A stretch of 5,221 nucleotides of DNA from Ilumatobacteraceae bacterium (GTDB lineage Bacteria > Actinomycetota > Acidimicrobiia > Acidimicrobiales > Ilumatobacteraceae), in assembly GCA_016463105.1 (NCBI GenBank), contig JAEMRY010000021.1:14324-19544 (forward strand). The letters are read 5' to 3'. Below the pieces are notes generated by a model. The model did not search any database and had not been told where the DNA came from. It saw nothing but the letters and a program-made list of their open reading frames with translations. Shown one piece after another: positions 1 through 5,221 of the stretch; the stretch's first letter is position 1; each line of letters begins with the position of its first letter. The position numbers and the translations under genes are program-made.

Positions 1-55
1 GCACTTATCCGATTCGTCAGTATTTACGTTCTCTGGTTTACGCAGCACTAGTTGA
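1..55. other. Window edge, no supportable gene
   Basis: All three plus-strand frames are open from the window edge and close at nearly the same place: frame 1 at TAG 49-51, frame 2 at TGA 53-55, frame 3 at TAA 57-59. The frame 3 tail (ending YAALVD) could be the C-terminus of a plus-strand gene converging on the minus-strand gene whose stop lies at 56-58, but about 18 codons cannot decide this. No terminator hairpin is visible here. Confidence 0.3.
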
Positions 56-634
56 TTAAATAATGCGCTGAAAATTATTTGGTTCGTCAAGCACGAAACC
101 AAACTTGTCAACTTTGACTTCAACTTCAGTGTTAGTGCCAGAACTTAAATAACGCCACTTATCTTGCGCCACCTTTGTGTACTGATGTGTTTGCTTGGTG
201 ATGCCAAGTGTCTCAATGTCGATCACCGCAACTGTGATTGTCGCGCTGTGGCCGATCAATAATGGCAATCTACGAATCGGTATGCAGTTTGTGAACGGCG
301 TGTTGACAAAGTCGAGATCAGTACAGCCGTCGAGTTCGGTGCGGTGTGCACCGTTAATTTCACCCCATCGGCCATGGCTATCTGTGCCGAGCCATAAATC
401 TGGGTCTTCAAGATCACGAAATAGCAGACACTGTTGAATTATCCAGCCAGCAGAAAGTCGCAAAACGAATTGTGCGTTGTCGGCACCGAGAGTGCCTTCG
501 GCTGTCCATCCTTCGTTCTCCCAACGCAAATTTATGGCGCTCGTAAAAGATTTTTGTGACGAGTTCAAAGACTGCCACGACGCTGCATGACCAGAGGCCA
601 AAAGTGGTTGATAAGCGTTCATCTCGGCGTTCAT
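56..634 (-). CDS. Putative glycolipid-binding protein (PF06475/DUF1089-like)
   Basis: This 192-residue protein resembles the putative glycolipid-binding family PF06475. The family is known from a Pseudomonas structure with a beta-barrel fold suggestive of lipid or glycolipid binding; its cellular role is not established. The diagnostic stretch lies at residues 101-123: an LDGCTDLDF segment followed by TPFTNCIPIRRL, matching the family's conserved acidic-then-TPFTN-PIRRL pattern. A WLGTDSHGRWGEING segment at 81-95 fits the 'D..G.W' strand before it. The QYTKVAQDKWRYLS segment (151-164) and a late VDKFGFVLDEP segment fit the C-terminal strands. Length is usual for the family. No signal peptide or membrane segment is seen, so it is probably cytoplasmic. 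The first ATG (634) has AGG nine bases upstream and is preferred; a second in-frame ATG at 622 would shorten the protein by four residues. It is divergent from the Moco genes, and nothing in the sequence ties it to them functionally. Confidence 0.8.
   Translation of the reverse strand: MNAEMNAYQPLLASGHAASWQSLNSSQKSFTSAINLRWENEGWTAEGTLGADNAQFVLRLSAGWIIQQCLLFRDLEDPDLWLGTDSHGRWGEINGAHRTELDGCTDLDFVNTPFTNCIPIRRLPLLIGHSATITVAVIDIETLGITKQTHQYTKVAQDKWRYLSSGTNTEVEVKVDKFGFVLDEPNNFQRII
593..597 (+). promoter_or_regulatory. Shine-Dalgarno-like AGAGG before an alternative moeA start
   Basis: AGAGG lies six bases before an in-frame GTG at 604. It is a better ribosome-binding site than anything before the preferred GTG at 679. 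Using it would add 25 residues to MoeA that look unlike the family and would overlap the first 31 bases of the divergent gene. It is therefore recorded as an alternative, not the chosen start. Confidence 0.25.
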
Positions 635-678
635 ATTACGTAGCCTGCCGCCATATCTGTGGCGATACCGTCAGCGAT
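635..678. promoter_or_regulatory. Divergent intergenic region between glycolipid-binding gene and moeA
   Basis: Only 44 bases separate the two divergent start codons under the preferred starts. Promoters for both genes must lie here or inside the opposite gene's 5' end. No convincing -35/-10 pair was found by eye on either strand. The minus strand carries AGG nine bases before the ATG at 634. The plus strand has no clear ribosome-binding site before GTG 679, which may mean leaderless translation, common in Actinobacteria, or an upstream start. Confidence 0.35.
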
Positions 679-1899
679 GTGATTTCTCTAGCCGAAGCGC
701 AAGAAATTGTCATTGGTGGTTGTGAGCCATTGAAACCGGTGCTCGCCGATTGTCGACAAATGACAGGTCGAGTCGTTGCACAAGATGTTGTCGCCACAGA
801 ATTTATTCCTCCGTTTGCAAACTCGGCAGTCGATGGTTTTGCGGTGCGAGCACAAGATGTTTCAACTGCCGGTATTGAACTCGACGTATTAGGTGTGATC
901 GGCGCCGGACACGTGGCGAATTATGTAATTGGGGCAGGACAAGCCGCACGAATTATGACCGGCGCTCCAGTGCCGCAAGGCGCTGATGCGATCGTGATGA
1001 TTGAAGATGCAACCGTGATTAGCCAAACTCGTGTGCGATTTAACAAAGCAGCAAAACTTGGCGAGGCGATTCGCAATATTGGCGAAGATGTCGATGCTGG
1101 CGATGTTGTGTTTACTGCTGGCTCAGTGATCAACAGTGCTGGCACTGGTGTGCTCGCGGGCATCAACGCGCGTCAAGTGTTGACGTATCCACGTTTGCGA
1201 GTAGCGATGCTTTCGACTGGCGATGAACTAGTTATTGACGGTGCACCGCTAAAGCCAGGTCAGATTCGTGAAAGCAATCTAACAATGTTGTCCGCGATGA
1301 TTGCTGCCACTGACTGTGAAGTAATAAATCTTGGGATAATCAGCGACGATGAATCAAAACTTGAAACGGTGTTGCGCGAAGTTGCATTGCGGTGCGACGC
1401 AATAGTTACCAGTGGCGGTGTGGGTCAAGGCGACTTTGACGTTGTCAAGATTGTTTTATCGCGCATTGCACAGATGCAATGGATGCAAATGGCGATAAAG
1501 CCAGCCAAACCATTTGCGTTTGGCAAACTAACAACAAGCGACTCGCGAGTGATCCCGGTTTTTGGTTTGCCAGGTAATCCGGTCTCGTCAATGATTAGTT
1601 TTGAGTTGCTTGCTCGTCCGGCGCTTCGCAAGATGATGGGTCATACGCAGAACTTGATGCGACCAACCGTGCGCGCAATTGTTGATAAACAGTTGAAACG
1701 ACGTCAAGATGGCAAAATTCATCTGATGCGAGTTTTCGGTTCGTTTGAGAATGACGGTCGTTTGCATGTTCGTGACACAGGACCACAAGGCAGTCACCAA
1801 CTTGCAGCAACGGCTTTTGCGAACGGTTTGGCTCTCGTGCCAGACGGTGAAGGCTTAGTTGTGGGTTCCGAAGTAGAAGTGATGTTGCTCGGCTACTAG
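679..1899 (+). CDS. moeA: MoeA / gephyrin-like (Glp) molybdopterin molybdenumtransferase
   Basis: MoeA inserts molybdate into adenylylated molybdopterin, the final step of basic Moco synthesis in the cytoplasm; in Corynebacterium a homologue, Glp, acts in cell division. Numbered from GTG 679 the protein has 406 residues, usual for MoeA. It shows the N-terminal ISLAEAQ helix, PPFANSAVDGFAVR at 44-57 (family: PPFDNSAMDGYAVR), GAPVPQGADAIVMIED at 95-110, an IRNIGEDVDAGD loop at 131-142, the MPT-binding domain motif STGDEL at 179-184, RESN at 197-200, TSGGVGQGDFD at 244-254, IKPAKPFAFG at 273-282 and GLPGNPVSS at 296-304, then the C-terminal beta domain. Two motifs deviate: GGVGQGD replaces the usual GGVS-x-GD, and PAKP replaces PGKP. 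The frame is open upstream to an ATG at 556, but residues before ISLAEAQ do not look like MoeA and would overlap the divergent gene. GTG 679 puts the start exactly at the conserved N-terminus, though it lacks a clear ribosome-binding site. It is the first gene of the Moco run, 35 bases before moaA. Confidence 0.92.
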   Translation: MISLAEAQEIVIGGCEPLKPVLADCRQMTGRVVAQDVVATEFIPPFANSAVDGFAVRAQDVSTAGIELDVLGVIGAGHVANYVIGAGQAARIMTGAPVPQGADAIVMIEDATVISQTRVRFNKAAKLGEAIRNIGEDVDAGDVVFTAGSVINSAGTGVLAGINARQVLTYPRLRVAMLSTGDELVIDGAPLKPGQIRESNLTMLSAMIAATDCEVINLGIISDDESKLETVLREVALRCDAIVTSGGVGQGDFDVVKIVLSRIAQMQWMQMAIKPAKPFAFGKLTTSDSRVIPVFGLPGNPVSSMISFELLARPALRKMMGHTQNLMRPTVRAIVDKQLKRRQDGKIHLMRVFGSFENDGRLHVRDTGPQGSHQLAATAFANGLALVPDGEGLVVGSEVEVMLLGY

Positions 1900-1922
1900 T
1901 CGCGCTAATAGGCTCAGTTCAT

Positions 1923-1926
1923 GGAG
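1923..1926 (+). promoter_or_regulatory. Ribosome-binding site of moaA
   Basis: GGAG lies eight bases before ATG 1935 and fixes the moaA start. The other nearby ATGs (1921 and 1927) are out of frame with moaA. Confidence 0.7.
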
Positions 1927-1934
1927 ATGCGATC

Positions 1935-2954
1935 ATGGAGTTAATAGATCCGTTCGGCAGAACCGTACGCGATTTACGCATCTCAATCACCGATCGCTGT
2001 AATTTCAGATGTACTTACTGCATGCCCGAAGAGGGAATGACGTGGTTGGATCGCAAAGAGATTTTAACTTTTGAAGAGATTTATCGTCTGTCGACGATTT
2101 GTGTTGAGCGATTTGATGTTGACAGCATTCGACTTACGGGCGGCGAACCAACTGTTCGTGCACACCTGCCAGCTCTAGTTGAGAAACTTGCAAAGTTACG
2201 GGTTCCGCAATCAGCGAATTCTCCATTGGCTGGAAAGAACATAGATCTGGCGATGACAACAAATGGCGCAACTTTGCGCTTGATCGCTGATGAACTTAAG
2301 TCGGCTGGCTTGTCGCGAATCAACATCAGCCTCGATTCTTTGCAAAGTGAAAAATTCTTCAAAATTACACGCCGTGACCATCTCGCGAACGTCTTGGACG
2401 GCATCGATGCTGCAGTGCAAGCTGGTTTTGCGCTAGTCAAAATTAATGCAGTGATTCAACGCGGTGTTAATGATGACGAAATTATTGCGCTGGCCAGTTT
2501 TGGGCGCGAAAAACAAATCGAAATTCGTTACATCGAGTTCATGCCACTCGACGCACAAGGTCAGTGGCAACGCAATGATGTTGTGGGTCAAGATGAGATC
2601 GTCGCAACAATTAATAATGTTTATCCACTTGAACAAATATCTGCACGAGGGGCAGCACCGGCTGATCGCTGGAGATATCTAGACGGCGGTGGAACCGTTG
2701 GTGTGATCCCGTCGGTCACCAAACCGTTTTGTGGTGACTGCGATCGTGTTCGCCTAACTGCAGAAGGGCAGTTTCGAACTTGTTTGTTTTCTACATCCGA
2801 GTTTGATTTGCGCGCCATGTTGCGTGGCACTGCAACCGATGATGAACTTGCTGCAGAAATCAAGCGAGCAGTCGGCACAAAGTGGGCAGGTCATGCAATC
2901 GGCAACGTAACGTTTGTGCGACCAAAACGCTCAATGAGTCAGATTGGTGGCTAA
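1935..2954 (+). CDS. moaA: GTP 3',8-cyclase MoaA
   Basis: MoaA is a cytoplasmic radical SAM enzyme that rearranges GTP to 3',8-cyclo-7,8-dihydro-GTP, the first step of Moco synthesis, handing its product to MoaC. The 339 residues match the family length. The radical SAM cluster motif is CNFRCTYC with Cys22, Cys26 and Cys29. The SAM-binding LTGGEPTVR follows at 67-75, then TTNGATL at 108-114, RINISLDSL at 128-136, NAVIQRGVND at 171-180 and RYIEFMPL at 198-205. The second 4Fe-4S cluster, which holds the GTP, is given by Cys266, Cys269 and Cys283 in CGDCDRVRLTAEG and the following RTCLFS. The protein ends in Gly-Gly (338-339), the C-terminal tail known to be needed for catalysis. All key residues are therefore present. 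A small loop around residues 91-103 (PQSANSPLAGKNI) looks longer than in many homologues. The start is backed by GGAG eight bases upstream. It lies between moeA and moaC and is probably co-transcribed with both. Confidence 0.97.
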   Translation: MELIDPFGRTVRDLRISITDRCNFRCTYCMPEEGMTWLDRKEILTFEEIYRLSTICVERFDVDSIRLTGGEPTVRAHLPALVEKLAKLRVPQSANSPLAGKNIDLAMTTNGATLRLIADELKSAGLSRINISLDSLQSEKFFKITRRDHLANVLDGIDAAVQAGFALVKINAVIQRGVNDDEIIALASFGREKQIEIRYIEFMPLDAQGQWQRNDVVGQDEIVATINNVYPLEQISARGAAPADRWRYLDGGGTVGVIPSVTKPFCGDCDRVRLTAEGQFRTCLFSTSEFDLRAMLRGTATDDELAAEIKRAVGTKWAGHAIGNVTFVRPKRSMSQIGG

Positions 2955-2972
2955 GGGTGCAAATCAGAGATC

Positions 2973-3458
2973 ATGTCTGATTTAAATTTTTCTCATCTTG
3001 ACCCAATGGGTCGGGCCCGAATGGTTGATGTAACCCCAAAAGAGCCGACTCACCGTCGTGCGATTGCTCGGTGCAAAGTATTTATGCAACCAGCCACGAC
3101 GGCGGCAATTGCTAACCGCGAAGTGAAAAAAGGTGATGTTTTAGCCGTGGCGCGGGTCGCCGGAATTCAAGCGTCCAAGCGAACCGCCGAGATGATTCCG
3201 CTATGTCATCCGCTTTTGGTGGGGGCTGTTTATATCAATTTCGAAATTGGCGATGACCACATCGCAGTCGAAGCTCAGGTCGACACAATTGATCGAACGG
3301 GTGTCGAGATGGAAGCTCTGCACGCCTGCTCGGTGGCGGCGCTGACGATCTACGACATGTGCAAGAGCGCCGATCGGGCGATGGTCATCGGAGATCTGAC
3401 CCTGTGGGAGAAATCAGGTGGCAGGCAGGGCTTGTACCGTCGTGAAACTAGTCTCTAG
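2973..3458 (+). CDS. moaC: Cyclic pyranopterin monophosphate synthase MoaC
   Basis: MoaC converts the MoaA product to cyclic pyranopterin monophosphate, completing the first stage of Moco synthesis; family members are hexamers in the cytoplasm. The 161 residues are the usual length. Equivalents of the E. coli active-site residues are visible: Lys53 in KKGDVLA, Lys69 in ASKRT, His79 in IPLCHPL, Glu112 and Glu114 in GVEMEAL, Asp128 and Lys131 in TIYDMCK, and Lys147 in EKSGG. The N-terminal LDPMGRARMVDVTPKEPTHR is typical. The gene begins 18 bases after moaA, with only a weak, close AGAGA before the ATG, so translation may be coupled to moaA. The stop TAG is followed at once by an in-frame TAA, a tandem stop. 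A terminator-like hairpin starts within ten bases of the stop, suggesting this is the last gene of the Moco operon. Confidence 0.97.
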   Translation: MSDLNFSHLDPMGRARMVDVTPKEPTHRRAIARCKVFMQPATTAAIANREVKKGDVLAVARVAGIQASKRTAEMIPLCHPLLVGAVYINFEIGDDHIAVEAQVDTIDRTGVEMEALHACSVAALTIYDMCKSADRAMVIGDLTLWEKSGGRQGLYRRETSL

Positions 3459-3466
3459 TAATGCCA

Positions 3467-3489
3467 AAGCCCATATTTTATATGGGTTT
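3467..3489 (+). terminator. Hairpin after moaC, possible intrinsic terminator
   Basis: CCCATAT (3470-3476) pairs perfectly with ATATGGG (3480-3486) around a TTT loop. The stem extends outward by one G-U and two A-U pairs to ten pairs. Only three T follow the stem (TTTC), so it is a weak terminator by the classic rule. The three A before the stem give a similar short U run on the other strand. Its place right after the moaC stop supports a terminator role. Confidence 0.6.
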
Positions 3490-3565
3490 CAGCCAGAAAT
3501 TATCTCATAGATAGTCGTCCAATTAGCGATATTTCCTGTTTTGTGGTGGTTCTCCAATACACTTT

Positions 3566-3570
3566 GAGGA
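3566..3570 (+). promoter_or_regulatory. Ribosome-binding site of the SepX/GlpR-like gene
   Basis: GAGGA lies four bases before ATG 3575. The spacing is short but the match to the anti-Shine-Dalgarno sequence is good, and it supports this ATG as the start. Confidence 0.6.
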
Positions 3571-3574
3571 CCCC

Positions 3575-4099
3575 ATGAGCAAACTGATTTTGTTAATCGT
3601 TGGTGCAGCCTGGCTCGCAGTTCTTTTGCCACCGCTTGTACGCGCCCGAATCAATAACTCACCATCGATGTCGGTAAGCCATTTTCGTCGGCACCTTTAT
3701 TCTTTGCAGAATTCAAACATCCGTAATCCGCAAAGTCATATGCGCGGCATGTCTCGAGAACTCGCACCAAACCAGCAACGCCAGCGCAGCATTAGCCACT
3801 TGTCTAATTTGACGAGCCCTATCTTGCGCCCACAGGGCACCAGGTCGCACCAAATCCAATCTGGAGAGTTCTACGCACGCGAACTGGTTCGCCAGCGTCG
3901 CCAACACACGGTTGTTGGCTTGAGTTCGGCAACTGTCATTTCATTGTTTTTGGCGTTTACGACGGGCTCAATTGTGCTTGTTTACGCTTTCACTTTGAGC
4001 CTGATCGGGCTACTTGGTTATTGCTATGTGTTGGTGCAGATGCGCGTCAAGCGTGACAACACCCGTTATTCGCGTAATTACCGCAATCACGCTGCTTAA
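3575..4099 (+). CDS. SepX/GlpR-like three-segment membrane protein
   Basis: This 174-residue protein has one N-terminal membrane segment (about residues 3-22, with AAWLAVLLPPLVRAR at its end), a long hydrophilic region (23-111) and a membrane hairpin (about 112-130 and 133-154), then a short basic tail. The arginines after segment 1, before segment 2 and after segment 3 predict an outside N-terminus with the linker and tail in the cytoplasm. This layout, the N-terminal 'IVGAAWLAVLLPPLVR' pattern and the position downstream of moeA match what is known of Streptomyces SepX (septum component) and Corynebacterium GlpR (membrane receptor of the MoeA-like Glp); in Mycobacterium the related Rv0996 also follows moeA1. 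The linker is rich in Ser, Asn, Gln, His and Arg, and the whole protein has only four acidic residues, so it is strongly basic. The tail is short (about 20 residues). The assignment rests on topology, context and recalled N-terminal similarity, not on a computed alignment. It has its own ribosome-binding site and lies beyond the moaC hairpin, so it may be transcribed separately. Confidence 0.65.
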   Translation: MSKLILLIVGAAWLAVLLPPLVRARINNSPSMSVSHFRRHLYSLQNSNIRNPQSHMRGMSRELAPNQQRQRSISHLSNLTSPILRPQGTRSHQIQSGEFYARELVRQRRQHTVVGLSSATVISLFLAFTTGSIVLVYAFTLSLIGLLGYCYVLVQMRVKRDNTRYSRNYRNHAA

Positions 4100-4130
4100 T
4101 TAGTCAGGGCTAGCGTTTAAAGCGCAGTTT

Positions 4131-4203
4131 GGGGCTGTAGCTCAGTTGGTAGAGCGGTACGTTCGCAATGTACAGGCCAGGGGTTCAATTCCCCTCAGCT
4201 CCA
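4131..4203 (+). tRNA. tRNA-Ala (anticodon CGC)
   Basis: A complete 73-base cloverleaf can be drawn. The acceptor stem GGGGCTG pairs with CAGCTCC, including G3-U70, the hallmark recognised by alanyl-tRNA synthetase. The D stem is GCTC/GAGC. The anticodon stem GTACG/TGTAC has a G-U pair next to the loop TTCGCAA, which puts anticodon CGC at 4164-4166, reading codon GCG. The T arm is AGGGG-TTCAATT-CCCCT. The discriminator is A and the 3' CCA is not encoded (CTT follows). It lies 31 bases after the membrane protein gene. A TTTAAA at 4116-4121 could be a -10 element for it, but no good -35 is seen. Confidence 0.96.
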
Positions 4204-4210
4204 CTTAACT

Positions 4211-4219
4211 TGCCATAAT
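4211..4219 (+). promoter_or_regulatory. Possible extended -10 promoter element before the acyl-CoA ligase
   Basis: TGCCATAAT matches the extended -10 form (TG, one base, then a hexamer) with five of six hexamer bases as in TATAAT. The -35 position would fall in the tRNA 3' end and is not consensus-like, which extended -10 promoters tolerate. Transcription would begin near 4226, just before the tandem repeats. The element is also part of a small palindrome, GCCAT-A-ATGGC (4212-4222). Confidence 0.35.
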
Positions 4220-4233
4220 GGCTGAGAACAAAA

Positions 4234-4269
4234 CGACTAGTTAACCGACTAGTTAATCGACTAGCTATT
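4234..4269. repeat. Three tandem 12-base repeats, possible operator
   Basis: The units are CGACTAGTTAAC (4234-4245), CGACTAGTTAAT (4246-4257) and CGACTAGCTATT (4258-4269). The first two differ at one base, the third at three more or fewer positions near its end. Overlapping inverted symmetry is also present: TTAAC-CGACTA-GTTAA (4241-4256), and the palindrome ACTAGT occurs in units 1 and 2. The array sits between a possible -10 element and the acyl-CoA ligase start. That is where a TetR-type or similar repressor of fatty-acid genes could bind, but no specific regulator can be named. Confidence 0.7.
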
Positions 4270-4286
4270 CAGCGGGGTATTTGAAA

Positions 4287-5221
4287 ATGACAATGACTTG
4301 GAATGAAGCGAATCTCGCTGTTACTGCACCAGGGCAAATTTTTGAGTTGATCGATGCCGAAGTGATGGGTGTTCAGATGCAAGTTTTCAAAAACGCCCCC
4401 ACACATTTGGGTCAGGTTTTTGCCGGTGCTCGCGGCCACGGTGAAAAGACGTTTCTCGTGTACGAAGGTGAGACATATTCATTTACGAAAGCAATGGATC
4501 AGATTGATGCACTATCGAATCTGCTCGTGAGCAGTTATGGCATCAAAAAAGGCGACCGAGTAGCCGTTGCAATGCGCAATTATCCCGAATGGGTGATGTC
4601 GTTTGCGGCAATTATTTCAGTCGGTGCAATCTCTGTATCGATGAATTCGTGGTGGGTCGAAGACGAAATGGATTTCGCGTTGCAAGACTCGGGAGCCAAA
4701 GTTTTAATCTGCGACCAGCAACGATTTGACATTGCGGCAAAGAGTTGCAAAAAGTTCGGTGTGAAAGTTTTGGTTGCCCGTGCTGAACAGCCACTGCCAA
4801 CTGGTGTTGATGAATGGCAAGACGCATTAGCCCCACATTTGGCGGCAGGTTTGAAATGTCCAGTTATAGATATCTCTTCTGATGACGATGCAACAATTCT
4901 CTACACATCAGGCACCACTGGTCGTCCGAAAGGCGCAGTCTCGACACATCGCGCGATTATCTCTTCGCTGATGGCGTTCTCTTCGCGTAATTCTGTGTTG
5001 ACTTTGTCGGGCACGAAATTAAAAGAAGTTACGGGCCCCGAGATTCCAACTTCGTTTATTTTGATCGTGCCATTGTTTCATGTCACTGGTTGCGTGCCGG
5101 TAATGATGAGTTGTTTTATCGCTGGGTTGAAACTTGCGATCATGTATAAATGGGATGCCGAAAAAGCACTCGAAATGATCGAGCGCGAGCAAATCACAAA
5201 TTTCGTTGGCGTGCCAACCCA
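4287..5221 (+). CDS. Acyl-CoA synthetase (AMP-forming, FadD-like), 3' truncated by window
   Basis: The reading frame stays open from ATG 4287 to the window edge, giving the first 311 residues of an enzyme usually of 500-600. It belongs to the ANL superfamily of adenylate-forming enzymes, which activate a carboxylic acid with ATP and transfer it to coenzyme A. The N-terminal part has YEGETYSFTKAMDQIDALSNLL (59-80, usual for the family), GIKKGDRVAVAMRNYPEWV at 85-103 and AIISVGAISVSMNSWW at 108-123. The phosphate-binding motif is ILYTSGTTGRPKG (204-216). The motif VPLFHVTG (261-268) carries the conserved His of the acyl-substrate region. The C-terminal domain with the catalytic lysine lies outside. 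Substrate cannot be told; a fatty or other acyl acid is likely. ATG 4287 has GGGG nine bases upstream; ATG 4293 is an alternative two codons later. The 83-base spacer from the tRNA holds a possible promoter and a repeat array, so the gene is probably regulated on its own. Confidence 0.93.
   Translation, partial: MTMTWNEANLAVTAPGQIFELIDAEVMGVQMQVFKNAPTHLGQVFAGARGHGEKTFLVYEGETYSFTKAMDQIDALSNLLVSSYGIKKGDRVAVAMRNYPEWVMSFAAIISVGAISVSMNSWWVEDEMDFALQDSGAKVLICDQQRFDIAAKSCKKFGVKVLVARAEQPLPTGVDEWQDALAPHLAAGLKCPVIDISSDDDATILYTSGTTGRPKGAVSTHRAIISSLMAFSSRNSVLTLSGTKLKEVTGPEIPTSFILIVPLFHVTGCVPVMMSCFIAGLKLAIMYKWDAEKALEMIEREQITNFVGVPT

Noticed and set aside
195..437. Plus-strand open frame of 80 codons opposite the glycolipid-binding gene
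   Set aside because: The minus-strand frame carries the conserved TPFTN-PIRRL family motif across this stretch; the plus frame has low-complexity Ser/Arg content typical of a shadow.
1900..1934. Molybdenum cofactor riboswitch before moaA
   Set aside because: The gap is only 35 bases, too short for the known Moco aptamer, and no such fold is visible.
1921..1944. Seven-codon upstream ORF (ATG 1921 to TAA 1942-1944) overlapping the moaA start
   Set aside because: It has no ribosome-binding site of its own and its length is expected by chance; the GGAG inside it serves moaA.
2081..2440. Minus-strand open frame of 119 codons inside moaA
   Set aside because: It lies wholly within moaA, whose motifs are unambiguous, and its protein shows no recognisable pattern; it is a shadow frame.
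4131..4269. tRNA used as an integration site for a mobile element
   Set aside because: No integrase and no direct repeat of the tRNA 3' end is seen nearby; the downstream 12-base repeats do not resemble the tRNA.
4612..4836. Minus-strand open frame of 74 codons inside the acyl-CoA ligase
   Set aside because: It is opposite conserved adenylate-forming enzyme sequence and has no recognisable motif.

Overview
The window looks like chromosomal DNA of an actinobacterium (Actinomycetota) with moderate GC for that phylum, roughly half by eye. The main reason is gene order: a MoeA-type gene followed, after other molybdenum cofactor (Moco) genes, by a small membrane protein with the layout of the actinobacterial division protein SepX/GlpR. 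A glycolipid-binding (PF06475-type) protein and a FadD-like acyl-CoA ligase also fit. The modest GC recalls aquatic lineages such as Acidimicrobiia, but that is a guess.

Layout. Positions 1-55 hold no gene that can be supported. A minus-strand gene (634 to 56) encodes a putative glycolipid-binding protein. It is divergent from a plus-strand Moco run: moeA (679-1899, GTG start preferred), moaA (1935-2954) and moaC (2973-3458), with gaps of 35 and 18 bases, so probably one operon. A short hairpin at 3467-3489 just after moaC may end it. A three-segment membrane protein of the SepX/GlpR type follows (3575-4099), then tRNA-Ala with anticodon CGC (4131-4203). An 83-base spacer then carries a possible extended -10 element and three tandem 12-base repeats. 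The window ends inside an acyl-CoA synthetase gene (4287 to beyond 5221).

How the genes work together. MoaA and MoaC convert GTP to cyclic pyranopterin monophosphate, the first stage of Moco synthesis, and MoeA inserts molybdenum at the last stage. The middle and accessory genes (moaD, moaE, mogA/moaB, mobA) are not in the window. In Actinobacteria, MoeA-like proteins of the Glp type have been linked to the FtsZ division machinery through the membrane protein GlpR, whose Streptomyces counterpart is SepX. The MoeA here departs from the usual family pattern at two conserved motifs and lies in the same cluster as a GlpR-like gene. It could therefore serve in Moco synthesis, in division, or in both. 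This is the most interesting point in the window and is an inference, not a demonstrated function.
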